Of a stretch of 60,854 nucleotides of DNA, positions 16,679 to 26,007 are shown piece after piece. This stretch comes from Planctomycetota bacterium. GTDB lineage: Bacteria; Planctomycetota; Planctomycetia; Pirellulales; UBA7805. Both the position numbers and the translations under genes were made by a program. The stretch spans positions 1 through 60,854 of the forward strand of contig QQVP01000068.1 in NCBI GenBank assembly GCA_003389215.1. The letters are read 5' to 3'. The notes beneath the pieces are model-generated. The model was not told where the DNA came from, made no database searches, and saw only the letters and a list, made by a program, of their open reading frames with translations. Position 1 is the first letter of the stretch. Every line of letters starts with the position of its first letter.

Positions 16679-18505
16679 CTAGAGCTCCGACAGACCCAGC
16701 GACGCCTGCTGTACCGGTTCGATCCAGCCCTCGCTCGTCCAGCCGCGGGCCGAATTGTAGGCGGTCACCAATTGGGCCAGTCGTTCCGCGCCGAGCGTGG
16801 TTTGCTCGTCGTCAGGCAGCGGCTGCTCGAGGAAGCGGCGGGGCAGTGTGTCTTCTTCCGGACGCCAGCCGGCACGGATGTTGAACAGCTTCTTGGCGGC
16901 CACAATCCGCGCGGCGGTGGCCTCCAGCTCGGCGGCCGTGATGTCCCACCCCGTGACGGCCTGCAACATTTCGGCCGCTTCGCCGTAGAAGTCTTCGAGC
17001 GCGCGGCGCAGAAACTTGCAGAGCACCAGCGAGTCGAGCAGCGCGGCGCGATTCTCGATATCGACCGCGAGACGGGCTTCGTGCGGTTGCACGTCGCGCC
17101 GGTCGACCGCCTCGGAGAAATCGACTTCGTAGGCACTCGAGCGGTTGTGATCGGCACCGCGGGTCCCCACGGCAAAGCCGAGGGCCATCGTCTGCAACGT
17201 CCGTGGTTCGTAGCCGGGAATCTCCAACCCCTTCACCTGCGGCGCAAAGTCGATGGCATCGTGACCGATCTGCTCGGCCAGGCGGCGACTTCCCAGGGCC
17301 AGCTGCTGGCCCAGCGGCGTCCCCGCGACGATCTCGTCGAGGGCGCGGAGCACCGCGTCGCCGTCGCCGAAGACGAGCCACGGCACATCGAGCAACCCCC
17401 GCTCGACGCACTCCGCGGCAAAGGCGATCGTGCCGCCGGCACTGATCGTGTCGAGCCCCAGTTCGTCGCAGCGCCGGGAAGCGGCCAGGACCTGATCCGG
17501 ATCACTCACGCCACAGAGCGAGCCGAGTGCGAAGAGGTTCTCGTACTCGAGGCGAACGCCGGCATCCTTCTGCAGCAGCCCGTCGGACGACGCTCCGCTG
17601 CCGCCAAAGGCATAGATGTGCTCGCAGCCAATCGTACAGGCCGCACACGAAGCACGGGTCTTCTCCCGCGTCGCCGTCAGTTGCTCGGGCGAGATGGCGG
17701 CGGCATGTTCGAACGTCGCCTGTTGGAAATTCCGCGTCGGCAACGTGCCGAGTCGATTGAAGGTCAACAGGTTACTGGCCGTGCCGAGTTCGCGATACTT
17801 GGCGGTCGCCGGTCCGAACGATCGCTGGGAAAGGTCCTTGGAGAGCGCGATCAGGGCCTTCGAGTCGTGCCAGGCGACGCGACGCGTGCCGCGCACGGCA
17901 ATCGCCTTGAGCTGCTTGGCCCCCATGACGGCCCCGCTTCCACCACGTCCGGCATGGCGACCGTCGTGAGAGATGGTGGCGTAGTGTACCTGCCGCTCGC
18001 CGGCCGGTCCGATACTGGCGATCTGATAGTCGCCGCCGAGCCGCTCGCGAAGCGCGTCTTCGGTGGCCCGCGAGCTGAGTCCCCACACGTCGCCGGCCGG
18101 CTCGATGCGCAGCTGGTCGTCTTCGATCACGGCCACCGACGGGGCAGCCGCGCGACCGACCACGACGATGGCGTCGCAGCCGCACTTCTTGCCCGCGATG
18201 GCAAAGGCGCTGCTGGCCAGCGAGTCGTTGATTCGCTCGGTCAGCGGGCTCTTCGAAACCACGGCAAACTTGGCCGACGTGGTCAGCGGACTGCCGACCA
18301 GGGGGCTGAACACATAGATCAGCGGGGCCTCGGCCGCCAGGGCATCGTGCTCGGCCACCCCTTCGGCCAGCAGCAAATAGGTGCCGAGACCCACGCCCCC
18401 GAGGAAATTGCGAAGTGTCTCTGCGGCCAGCGGCACGTTGGTCATCGTGCCGGCCGAGAGGTCGATGCGGAGATAGCTGCCGTGATAGCCGGGAGTGTTG
18501 GACAC
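16679..18505 (-). CDS. Aldehyde:ferredoxin oxidoreductase family protein (W/Mo enzyme)
   Basis: About 608 residues, the normal length of AOR-type tungsten or molybdenum enzymes, which oxidise aldehydes to acids with ferredoxin as partner. The N-terminal domain has FLGGVGLGTYLL and the FSPLVGSPLTTSAKF block. A 4Fe-4S site is indicated by Cys287, Cys290 and Cys294 (SCAACTIGC), with a fourth Cys in LVLCKFL near residue 495. HAGRGGSGAVMG is the pterin-region signature. It starts 76 bp after the MoaD-like gene on the same strand; AOR genes are often paired with such sulfur carriers for pterin synthesis. Substrate unknown. Aerobic planctomycetes carry these genes more often than expected for an oxygen-sensitive family. 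Confidence 0.92.
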   Translation of the reverse strand: MSNTPGYHGSYLRIDLSAGTMTNVPLAAETLRNFLGGVGLGTYLLLAEGVAEHDALAAEAPLIYVFSPLVGSPLTTSAKFAVVSKSPLTERINDSLASSAFAIAGKKCGCDAIVVVGRAAAPSVAVIEDDQLRIEPAGDVWGLSSRATEDALRERLGGDYQIASIGPAGERQVHYATISHDGRHAGRGGSGAVMGAKQLKAIAVRGTRRVAWHDSKALIALSKDLSQRSFGPATAKYRELGTASNLLTFNRLGTLPTRNFQQATFEHAAAISPEQLTATREKTRASCAACTIGCEHIYAFGGSGASSDGLLQKDAGVRLEYENLFALGSLCGVSDPDQVLAASRRCDELGLDTISAGGTIAFAAECVERGLLDVPWLVFGDGDAVLRALDEIVAGTPLGQQLALGSRRLAEQIGHDAIDFAPQVKGLEIPGYEPRTLQTMALGFAVGTRGADHNRSSAYEVDFSEAVDRRDVQPHEARLAVDIENRAALLDSLVLCKFLRRALEDFYGEAAEMLQAVTGWDITAAELEATAARIVAAKKLFNIRAGWRPEEDTLPRRFLEQPLPDDEQTTLGAERLAQLVTAYNSARGWTSEGWIEPVQQASLGLSEL

Positions 18506-18581
18506 GCTTCAAAGATCTCCGCAAGATCGTTCCGATCGTCGAGGCGGGACGCGACCGATCGCGCCGCCGGTCGCCGCTTTC

Positions 18582-18851
18582 CTACCCGCCTGCATCGGCC
18601 GAGAGCAGCAGCACGACGTCGCCCGCGGCCAGCGGCAACTGCGGATCGGTAACGAAGCGCTGCCCGCCGACGTTGCAAACGTAGCCCGGCTTGAGTTGCC
18701 CGCCCTCGATACAGCTCTCGGCGAGCCCGGGAAAGCGGGCTTCCAAATCGCCCAGCACCTCGCCCAGGCGTTCGCCCTGAGCGGTCGTTTTGGCCACACC
18801 CGCGCGACTGCGGGGAATGCCGAACAATTCAACTTCGATCGCGTTGTGCAT
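18582..18851 (-). CDS. MoaD/ThiS-like sulfur carrier protein
   Basis: About 89 residues, ubiquitin-like fold expected. The protein ends in Gly-Gly (VVLLLSADAGG), the site adenylated and thiocarboxylated in MoaD-type carriers. VEVELFGIP and PGYVCNVGGQRFV and LAAGDVVLLL are typical strands. It precedes the AOR gene by 76 bp on the same strand and most likely serves pterin cofactor synthesis for it. A role in tRNA or thiamin sulfur transfer is less likely given the neighbour. Confidence 0.85.
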   Translation of the reverse strand: MHNAIEVELFGIPRSRAGVAKTTAQGERLGEVLGDLEARFPGLAESCIEGGQLKPGYVCNVGGQRFVTDPQLPLAAGDVVLLLSADAGG

Positions 18852-19041
18852 CGGCCGCGAATACGGGTGGGAAGGTGTGGAAGGTCGTTCGGGGCGCGCT
18901 GCCAGGGCAGAACCGCGACGCTCGGCCGGGGGCTCCCTCTGAAAAACCCCACCGCCAACCCGATCTCTACAATATGGAAGGAAACTCTGGCATACTCAAG
19001 TCTGGCAACCTGTCGGGGTGACGGAGCGAGGAGAGCTGCCG

Positions 19042-20304
19042 GTGCGCGTGATTCTGATCCCCGTGGGAAGTGCGGGTGACGTCTATCCTTTCACTGGATT
19101 GGGCGAGGTACTCGCCCAGCGTGGGCACCACATCACGATTCTCACCAACCCGAAGTTCGCCGACGTCGTCGAGCGGCGGGGTTTCGATTTCGTGCCGCTG
19201 GGCACCGCCGAGGAGTTCGACCGGTTGGCGGCCAACCCGGACTTGTGGGACGGGGCCCAGGCGTTCAAGCTCATCGCGCGTTGGGCCATTGTGGGCACGA
19301 TGGAGCCGATCTACGAAGCACTGGCGCAGCTGCACGTGCCGGGCGAGACCATCGTGGCGGCGCAGGTAACCGCCTTTGGAGCCCGAGTGGCCAGCGAGAA
19401 GCTGGGCTTCCCGCTCGTCTCCGTGCACTTGCAGCCGAGCGTGTTTCGCAGCGTCTACGAAACGCCGCACTTGCCGCCGATGCTCAGCGGCCCGCGAACA
19501 CCGCGCTGGCTGAAACGGCTGCAATACTATCTGGCCGACAAACTCGTCGTCGACCCGATGATGGTCCGCGAGCTGAACGACTTTCGCCGGCGGCTCGGCC
19601 TGGAGTCGATCACGCGACCGCTGGCCGGCTGGTGGTACGCGCGCCACCTGAATCTCGGCCTGTTCCCCGAGTGGTTCGCCCCGCCCCAGCCCGACTGGCC
19701 GGCCAACACCACGTTGACGGGCTTTCCGTTGTGGGATCCTGACAACGACGCGGCTCTCGCCGAACCGGTCGCGCAGTTTCTCGAGCGCGGTAGTCCGCCG
19801 ATCGTGTGGACGCCCGGCTCGGCGGTGCAGCACGCGCGGGAGTTCTTCGAGGCCGCCATCGAGGCCTGCGAGCGACTCGACCGGCGCGGCATCCTACTCA
19901 CACGGCACACCGAACAGCTTCCCGAAAACCTGCCGGACCGTGTGGCCCACTTCGACTACGTGCCGCTGCGTACGCTGATGCCGCTGGCGGCCGCGCTGGT
20001 GCATCACGGCGGCGTCGGCACCATGTCGCAAGGGCTGGCCGCGGGGCGACCGCAGCTGATCATGCCGATGGCGCACGACCAGCCCGACAACGCGGCCCGG
20101 GTGACGCGACTGGGCGTCGGCGCGAGCGTGGCGCCGAAGCGATTCACCGGCAGCCGCGTCGCCGAGGTGCTCGACGACTTGCTCAACGATCGCGAGGTGG
20201 CGGCCGCCTGCGCGCGCGTATCCGCACGAATCGACGACGTCGACGCGCTGCGGTTGGCGGCCGATGCGGTCGAATCGTTGCAGGGCGCCCGCGTTGGTGC
20301 CTAA
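19042..20304 (+). CDS. UDP-glycosyltransferase-type (GT1) glycosyltransferase
   Basis: About 420 residues with the two-domain GT-B layout of sterol/macrolide glycosyltransferases. The N-terminus is RVILIPVGSAGDVYPFTGLG. The C-terminal donor-site motif is VHHGGVGTMSQGLAAGRPQL followed by MAHDQPDNA. The GTG at 19042 is chosen because GAGGAGAG lies at ideal spacing before it; an upstream in-frame GTG at 19018 has no ribosome site. Such enzymes attach sugars to lipids or natural products; acceptor unknown. It is divergent from the MoaD-like gene. No natural-product cluster is next to it. Confidence 0.88.
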   Translation: MRVILIPVGSAGDVYPFTGLGEVLAQRGHHITILTNPKFADVVERRGFDFVPLGTAEEFDRLAANPDLWDGAQAFKLIARWAIVGTMEPIYEALAQLHVPGETIVAAQVTAFGARVASEKLGFPLVSVHLQPSVFRSVYETPHLPPMLSGPRTPRWLKRLQYYLADKLVVDPMMVRELNDFRRRLGLESITRPLAGWWYARHLNLGLFPEWFAPPQPDWPANTTLTGFPLWDPDNDAALAEPVAQFLERGSPPIVWTPGSAVQHAREFFEAAIEACERLDRRGILLTRHTEQLPENLPDRVAHFDYVPLRTLMPLAAALVHHGGVGTMSQGLAAGRPQLIMPMAHDQPDNAARVTRLGVGASVAPKRFTGSRVAEVLDDLLNDREVAAACARVSARIDDVDALRLAADAVESLQGARVGA

Positions 20305-20385
20305 CCGCTCGCTGCCCTTCCTGGCGGCCTCCTGACGACGCGCGGAAGCGTCGGCCTGCCACTTGTTCGCCCCCGCACCGCTGCG

Positions 20386-20433
20386 ATACAAAGAACCGAG
20401 TAGCGCGGCTCGCGCCGCAGCGGCACTTTGTAT
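20386..20433. promoter_or_regulatory. Inverted repeat upstream of the DJ-1/PfpI gene
   Basis: ATACAAAG at 20386-20393 pairs with CTTTGTAT at 20426-20433, with a GC-rich spacer. It lies about 65 bp before the DJ-1/PfpI start and could be a regulator site or a terminator-like stem for the preceding gene. No T-tract follows. Confidence 0.3.
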
Positions 20434-20497
20434 GTATTTGCGCTCTGTACCTACTCACCATTTCCAGGCTCTGCATGCGAGCCACGAGGAGGCCGTT

Positions 20498-21025
20498 ATG
20501 GCGGGACCTTTAGCGGGAAGACACGTGCTCATCTTCGTGGGCGACGTTTACGAAGACCTGGAGCTTTGGTATCCGAAACTGCGACTGCTCGAGGCCGGCG
20601 CCGGCGTCACCGTGGCAGGCCCCGAGGCCGAGACCGTCTATCGCGGCAAGCACGGCTATCCTTGCCAAAGCGATGCGGCGATCGCCGAGATGGAGGTGCA
20701 GGACTTCCAGGGATTGGTCGTGCCGGGCGGGTTCATGCCCGACAAACTCCGCCGCGACTCGAAGGTCCTGCAACTGGTCCGCGACTTCGCCGAGACGGGC
20801 AAGCTCGTGGCGGCCATTTGCCACGGCGGTTGGATTCCCATCTCCGCCGGCGTCTACAAAGGCGTGCGGGTCACCGGCTCGCCGGGCATCAAGGACGACC
20901 TGGTCAACGCGGGTGCCGTGTGGGAAGACGCCCCGGTGGTGGTCGATCGACACTTCGTCTCCAGTCGCAAGCCGGACGACCTGCCCGACTTCTGTCGCGC
21001 GATGCTGGAAGTGTTGGCCGCCTGA
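20498..21025 (+). CDS. DJ-1/PfpI family protein
   Basis: About 175 residues. The nucleophile elbow is AAICHGGW with Cys108 and the adjacent His109. Glu19 or Asp20 in DVYEDLELWYP would be the acid that tunes the cysteine. LVVPGGFMPD is the GG loop. The family includes deglycases, proteases and stress proteins; this one is closest to the PfpI/YhbO branch by eye. GAGGAGG lies 8 bases before the ATG at 20498, which fixes the start. It is convergent with the dihydrolipoyl dehydrogenase gene, only 16 bp apart. Confidence 0.88.
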   Translation: MAGPLAGRHVLIFVGDVYEDLELWYPKLRLLEAGAGVTVAGPEAETVYRGKHGYPCQSDAAIAEMEVQDFQGLVVPGGFMPDKLRRDSKVLQLVRDFAETGKLVAAICHGGWIPISAGVYKGVRVTGSPGIKDDLVNAGAVWEDAPVVVDRHFVSSRKPDDLPDFCRAMLEVLAA

Positions 21026-21041
21026 GTGCGGCGAGCGGGAC

Positions 21042-22472
21042 TCAGCTCCGGGTGCGTTGCCGCTTCGGCTTGTAGATTTCGGTGGCCGTGCCAAGCTGGA
21101 CCTCGCCGGCAAAGGCAACGGTCTCGCTCAGCGTCGGGTGCGGGTGAATCGTCTCGGAAAGATCGTAGGCGGTCGAGCCAGTCTCGATGGCCAGCACGAC
21201 CTCGGCAATCAACTCGCCGGCCCCGCTGCCGACCAGGCCCGCGCCCAGGATCTGGCCGCTTTCGGGGTCGACCAACAGCTTCGTCAGTCCGGCGGTGGCC
21301 CCGACCGCCTGGGCACGTCCGCTGGCCGCCCAGGGGAACAGCGCCACTTCATAGGGGATGCCTTGGGCCTTGGCTTGCACCTCGGAGTAGCCGGCGGTGG
21401 CGACTTCAGGATCGGTGAACACGACGGCGGGAATGGCCAGCTTGTCGAACTCGTCGGTCTCGCCGGCGATGACCGCCGCGGCGACCTTGCCTTCGTGCGC
21501 GGCCTTGTGGGCCAACATCGGTTCGCCGGCCAGGTCGCCGATGGCGAAGATGTTCGGCTCGGCGGTGCGGCGCTGGGCGTCGACCTCGACAAAGCCCCGT
21601 TCGTTGACCACGACTCCGGTGTTCTCGAGTCCCAGCTGGGCACTGTTCGGTCGTCGACCGACGGCCACCAACACGCGGGCGTACGACTCGCTGCCCGACT
21701 TCGCGCCGGCGAAGCTCACCTCAATGTGGTCGCCTCGATCGGCCAGGCCGGTCACCTCGGTTTCCAAAAAGATGCGGCCGTCGCAGAGCGATTCGAGATT
21801 CTTGGCCAGCGGCTTGATCAGATCGCGATCGACACCCGGCAACAGCTCGTCGGTCATTTCGACGATGCTCACCGCGGAGCCGAGCTGGGCATAGACGGTG
21901 GCCATCTCCAGGCCGATGTAGCCGCCGCCGATCACCAAGAGCGATGCGGGCACGTCCGGCAGGTCGAGCGCGCCGGCCGAGGTCATCACCCGCGGTGAAT
22001 CGCAGGCCAACGCCGCCGGCACGACCGGCTGCGAGCCGGTGGCCAGGATCAGGTGATCGAAGGTGAGCGTCTCGTCGTCGTAGGTGGCCGGATCGCCGCC
22101 CGAGAGTCGCAGCGTCTTGCTGTCTTGCAGCTGGCCGCGGGCCACGATGACGCGGGTCTTGCGACGCTTGGCCAGTTGGGCGAGGCCGCCGGTGAGCGTG
22201 GCGATCAGCTTCTCCTTGCGTGCCCGCATCATGTCGATATCGATCTCGGCGGGCGTCATGGCGACGCCCCACTCGGAGACGTGCCGCGACTCGGCAATCA
22301 CCTTGGCGACGTGCAAGAGGGCCTTCGAGGGAATGCAGCCTCGCAACAGGCACTCGCCGCCGAGCTGACCCTGCTCGTCGACGATGGCGACATCGAGTCC
22401 GCGATCGGCCGCTGAAAAGGCGGCCGCGTAACCGCCCGGCCCGCCACCGAGAACCACCACTTGAGCGTGCAT
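21042..22472 (-). CDS. lpdA: Dihydrolipoyl dehydrogenase (E3)
   Basis: About 476 residues. It re-oxidises dihydrolipoamide of 2-oxoacid dehydrogenase complexes or the glycine cleavage system, using FAD and NAD+. The FAD-binding motif VVLGGGPGGYAAA is at the N-terminus. The redox disulfide is in GGECLLRGCIPSKAL. The NAD motif is VIGGGYIGLEMA, and the dimer-interface catalytic His-Glu pair is HPHPTLSETV near the C-terminus. The ATG at 22472 places the FAD motif at the normal distance; an upstream ATG at 22517 adds 15 non-conserved residues. No E1 or E2 gene is adjacent. Confidence 0.93.
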   Translation of the reverse strand: MHAQVVVLGGGPGGYAAAFSAADRGLDVAIVDEQGQLGGECLLRGCIPSKALLHVAKVIAESRHVSEWGVAMTPAEIDIDMMRARKEKLIATLTGGLAQLAKRRKTRVIVARGQLQDSKTLRLSGGDPATYDDETLTFDHLILATGSQPVVPAALACDSPRVMTSAGALDLPDVPASLLVIGGGYIGLEMATVYAQLGSAVSIVEMTDELLPGVDRDLIKPLAKNLESLCDGRIFLETEVTGLADRGDHIEVSFAGAKSGSESYARVLVAVGRRPNSAQLGLENTGVVVNERGFVEVDAQRRTAEPNIFAIGDLAGEPMLAHKAAHEGKVAAAVIAGETDEFDKLAIPAVVFTDPEVATAGYSEVQAKAQGIPYEVALFPWAASGRAQAVGATAGLTKLLVDPESGQILGAGLVGSGAGELIAEVVLAIETGSTAYDLSETIHPHPTLSETVAFAGEVQLGTATEIYKPKRQRTRS

Positions 22473-22631
22473 CTTGTCGTTCCGAAAACTGAGATTGCCT
22501 TTTGAAAAATGTTCCAAGTCGGACGTCCGGCCAGTCGCTGGGGTGCGACGATGTCGGCTGTCGCCGCGAAGGCCGCCGCCCGAGTCGACGTCGACGCGCA
22601 GCTTGCCCGGTCGGCCTCCTGCGGTCGAGGA

Positions 22632-23885
22632 CTAGGTCTGCGATTGCAGGCGTCCGCTCCCGTCGGGTGAGAATTGACGGGCATCGTCGCATGCCGCGGC
22701 CCGCAAACGCTGCGGAAAATCGGGCAAGGCCGCCAGCACGCGGGCCCAATTGGCGATCGCCTCGCCGCCAGCCGGGTCTTGCTGGAAGACCTCGCCGGCC
22801 GTGGTGACCTGTTGGGCAAAGCCTTCGACCGCGATTTCCTCGGCATGACGATCGAACTCGAGGCCGTTCATCAAGGCGTCGGCGTGATACTGCCGAATCG
22901 CGTCCTGGGCCGCCCGCAGGTAGGCCGATCGCAGCGTGACGAAATGGCCCGCGGTCATCACCGTGCCGCGACTGGCGAGCGTCCGGAAGATCGAAGTCAG
23001 AATGTCGCCCGCCATCCGCATCAGTCCCTTGTTGGGGTCGTCGAGCGAGAGGGACTGGTGCTTGTGCTCGTACTCCGAGGTGATGTCGACCTGGCAGACG
23101 CGCTTGACCGAGGTGTTGCGAAAGACCTCGGCCAAGGTGCCGACTTCCAAGCCCCAGTCGCTCGGTATGCGATTCGAACGGGCCAGGCGGGCGGTCACCG
23201 CAAACTCGCCGGCCAGCGGATAGCGGAAGCTGTCCATGTAGACCAGGAAGGGATCGGGGCCGAGCACCGAAATCAACGATCGCAGCAGCGGCCAAACCAG
23301 CAGCCGTACCGTACGTCCATGCATGCGATCGGTACGCCGCGCGTAGTAGGCCTTACAGAATTCGAAGTCGAGACTCGGATGGGCCATCGGCAGGCAAAGC
23401 CGCGCGAGCAGTTCGCGATCGTAGGTGACGATGTCGCAGTCGTGCAGCACAAAGGCGCTCAACTCGGGGTCGGCGAGCAAGTAGCCGAAGGCGGTCCACA
23501 CGCTGCGCCCTTTGCCGGCAATCGCGAGGTTGAAGCCTGCCGCGTTCAACTCGTCGTAGAGCGCCGCGACCCGCGTGCCGTCAGTCCAAAGGATTTGGGC
23601 ACGGGAACCGAGCGGTGCGATCTTCCGCTGGGTCTCGAGATAGTCTTCGTCGTCCGGCGCGATGCCGAGCACGACCACGATCTGATCGATGTACTCGACG
23701 CCCTTCAATTGTTCGACGATGCGGTCGAAGGGAGCCGCCCGCATGTCGGAAGCGGTGACCGGCAGAACGAGTCCCAGCTTGTTCTCGACGGTCGACTCGA
23801 CGAGCAACTCTTCGAGATGGCCACGACCGATCGAGCCGAGGTCGTGAAGGGTGGTGATCTGTCCGCTCTGCGAGAAATCGGCCAT
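22632..23885 (-). CDS. gpgS: Glucosyl-3-phosphoglycerate synthase-like glycosyltransferase (GT81 type)
   Basis: About 417 residues. The N-terminus ADFSQSGQITTLHDLGS matches, from memory, the short-form GpgS proteins. A GT-A fold is supported by AIAGKGRSVWTAFG (donor and acceptor loop, residues 121-134) and by the DxD motif HDCD (Asp149, Asp151). GpgS joins a nucleotide-activated glucose to 3-phosphoglycerate, the first step of glucosylglycerate and mannosylglucosylglycerate synthesis. It is the last gene of a five-gene same-strand run (29950 to 22632), with a 281-bp gap before it, so it may have its own promoter. A mannosyl-3-phosphoglycerate synthase is the main alternative. Confidence 0.78.
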   Translation of the reverse strand: MADFSQSGQITTLHDLGSIGRGHLEELLVESTVENKLGLVLPVTASDMRAAPFDRIVEQLKGVEYIDQIVVVLGIAPDDEDYLETQRKIAPLGSRAQILWTDGTRVAALYDELNAAGFNLAIAGKGRSVWTAFGYLLADPELSAFVLHDCDIVTYDRELLARLCLPMAHPSLDFEFCKAYYARRTDRMHGRTVRLLVWPLLRSLISVLGPDPFLVYMDSFRYPLAGEFAVTARLARSNRIPSDWGLEVGTLAEVFRNTSVKRVCQVDITSEYEHKHQSLSLDDPNKGLMRMAGDILTSIFRTLASRGTVMTAGHFVTLRSAYLRAAQDAIRQYHADALMNGLEFDRHAEEIAVEGFAQQVTTAGEVFQQDPAGGEAIANWARVLAALPDFPQRLRAAACDDARQFSPDGSGRLQSQT

Positions 23886-24166
23886 GCGTCAGTTCCTCCC
23901 TGGTTCCACCGGCCTGGTCCCACGGGCCTGGTCCTAATGACCTGGTCCTAATGGGCGTGTTCTTCCTGCTTGGTCTGCCAAACCGGATCATGCTAACGCG
24001 CCGAACGGCGGGAGAACAGGTGCGCACCGGGCCCTGCCAGCGTGTGGCGACGTGGAAATCGCGGCCAGTCCCGCGGAACACTGCGTCCCGCAATGGCCAA
24101 GAAACCGGGCCGCGGGTCCACGTTGTGTCACAAGACGTCGCTCACGCGTCGTTTCCGCGTTGCTGC
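23886..24166. repeat. Gap with imperfect tandem repeat before gpgS
   Basis: No gene is supported in this 281-bp gap. At about 23900-23955 the block CCTGGTCC recurs three times in units of roughly 14-15 bp (GGCCTGGTCCCACG, GGCCTGGTCCTAATG, ACCTGGTCCTAATGG), just upstream of the gpgS start. It could be a simple slippage product or a regulator-binding array. Confidence 0.5.
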
Positions 24167-25954
24167 TCAGGCAGACGCGACGCGCAGCCAGGCAACGTCG
24201 TAGGGTGCCAGCGCGATCGCGCCACCCAACAAGCGGGTCTCGCAAAGCAGATCGGCATCGAAATCGAAGCGTTCGCCGTCCGCGTCGGTGGGCGTTACCG
24301 ATTGGCGCTGGCCGGTGACGTTCGCCAGCACAAGCACCTGCTCGTCGCCGCTGGGACTGGTCCGCAAGATCGCCAGCACCACGGTGACGTCACGGTTCGT
24401 GTCGCCGCCCACATCGAGAATCTGCTGAGTCGCGTCGGGGTGAAAGGCAGCGCAGGAACCGCGGACCTCGAGCAAGCGACGGTAATCGCGAAACACCTGC
24501 GATTGCGGACAGGCGTCGTCGGCGAGCAACTCCTCCAGTTCGCCGCGCTGGTACTTGCGACGATTGATCGAGCGATTGCGTCCCGTGCGGGCCACGCCCG
24601 CTTCGTCGTTGGGCGTGCCGACCAGGCTGTGAAAGTAGATGCCGGGAATGCCCTGCAGACTCAGCATGATCGCCTGCGAGGTGAGGAATCGCCGCACGTG
24701 CAGCGCGCGGACATCCTCGGCCGACGACCCGTCGCCGGGCGCGGTCTCCTCGTCGGCAAACCCGAGGGCCGAAAAGTAGGTGATGTTCAGCTCATAGGGC
24801 GAGTCGGTCCCGTCGGGCTTGCGACGGGTGTTGATCCGCGCGCCGCGACGGCGGACCGCCTCGACAAGCTGGGCGAAGCGCTCGGCCGACAGCAAGCCTT
24901 CCGCGGGACGGACGCCGATGCCGTCGTGCGACGCGGTGAAGTTGAAGTACGTCGTGCCCGGCGGAGGTGGGTCGAGCTGGCGGAGCCAGTCGGCCAGCGG
25001 CGTAGCATCTTCGCTGAGCAAGGCGTCGAGCAGCAGCGGGGCCAACGGAAACTGATAGACCATCTGGGCTTCGTCGCCGTCGCCAAAGTAGCTGACGTTC
25101 TCCTCGTGCGGCACGTTCGTCTCGGTCAGCAGCAGCGTGCCGGGCGCCGCGGCGTCGAGCAGCTCGCGCATCAGCTTCACCGCGGCGTGGGTTTGCGGCA
25201 GGTGGATGCAGGGCGTGCCGATCTCTTTCCAGAGATAGGCGATCGCGTCGAGCCGAATGATCCGCGCCCCGCGGGCGACGTACGAGAGCAGCACGTCGAG
25301 CATCTCGAGCATCACGGCCGGCTCGGCGAAGTTGAGGTCGATCTGATCGTCGCTGAAGGTCGTCCAGACGTGCCGCTCGCCGCGCGACGTTTGCTGAGGG
25401 GTCAACAACGGCAGACTCCGCGGACGGGTCACCTGGGTCAGGTCGGTCGCCGGATCGACCTCGATGAAGTAGCGCGTGTACGGCTCTTCGCCCGCAAGAT
25501 AACTTTGGAACCATTCACTCTGCTGAGAGATGTGATTGATCACCAGATCGAACATCAAATCGAAACTCTCGCCCAGGCGGGCCACGTCGTCCCAGTCGCC
25601 CAGGGCGGGGTCGACCTGGCGATAGTCGATCACCGAAAAGCCGTCGTCCGACGAGTAAGGGAAGAACGGCAGGATGTGGACCGCCGAGAGCTGCTCGTCG
25701 AGGTGATGATCGAGGAGAAAGTGATGGAGCGTGGCCAGGGGCATCTCGCCCGGCGTCGCGACCTGGTCGCCATAGGTGATGAGGACCGCGTCGCGCTGGC
25801 TCCACGACGACACGCGGGGCGCCAGCTCGCCGCGGTAGCGGGCCGCCAGCTCGGCGATCGGTCCGGCGAGTGCCATTCCCCGTTCGCCGTAGATGTCGCC
25901 AAGTCGGCTCGCGATTCGCGCGCCGCTCTGGCTGGGATTCGTCGTGTCCGTCAA
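24167..25954 (-). CDS. GH13_18 sugar phosphorylase, probable glucosylglycerate phosphorylase
   Basis: About 595 residues of the sucrose-phosphorylase-like branch of GH13. Catalytic residues by alignment of motifs: nucleophile Asp236 (IIRLDAIAYLWKE), acid/base Glu278 (LLLTETNVPHEE), stabilising Asp344 (FTASHDGIGVRP). The subfamily splits glucosides with phosphate to give alpha-glucose-1-phosphate; known acceptors include fructose, glycerol and glycerate. The genomic link to a GpgS-like synthase points to glucosylglycerate. The start is taken as TTG at 25954 because GGAGGG lies 7 bases upstream; an earlier TTG at 25981 is possible. It is 53 bp after the GT4 gene on the same strand. Confidence 0.82.
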   Translation of the reverse strand: MTDTTNPSQSGARIASRLGDIYGERGMALAGPIAELAARYRGELAPRVSSWSQRDAVLITYGDQVATPGEMPLATLHHFLLDHHLDEQLSAVHILPFFPYSSDDGFSVIDYRQVDPALGDWDDVARLGESFDLMFDLVINHISQQSEWFQSYLAGEEPYTRYFIEVDPATDLTQVTRPRSLPLLTPQQTSRGERHVWTTFSDDQIDLNFAEPAVMLEMLDVLLSYVARGARIIRLDAIAYLWKEIGTPCIHLPQTHAAVKLMRELLDAAAPGTLLLTETNVPHEENVSYFGDGDEAQMVYQFPLAPLLLDALLSEDATPLADWLRQLDPPPPGTTYFNFTASHDGIGVRPAEGLLSAERFAQLVEAVRRRGARINTRRKPDGTDSPYELNITYFSALGFADEETAPGDGSSAEDVRALHVRRFLTSQAIMLSLQGIPGIYFHSLVGTPNDEAGVARTGRNRSINRRKYQRGELEELLADDACPQSQVFRDYRRLLEVRGSCAAFHPDATQQILDVGGDTNRDVTVVLAILRTSPSGDEQVLVLANVTGQRQSVTPTDADGERFDFDADLLCETRLLGGAIALAPYDVAWLRVASA

Positions 25955-26007
25955 GCGAAGGCCCTCCTGGCAGCCGTGCAATCACGCACGCCATTGTCGA
26001 CGATCCG

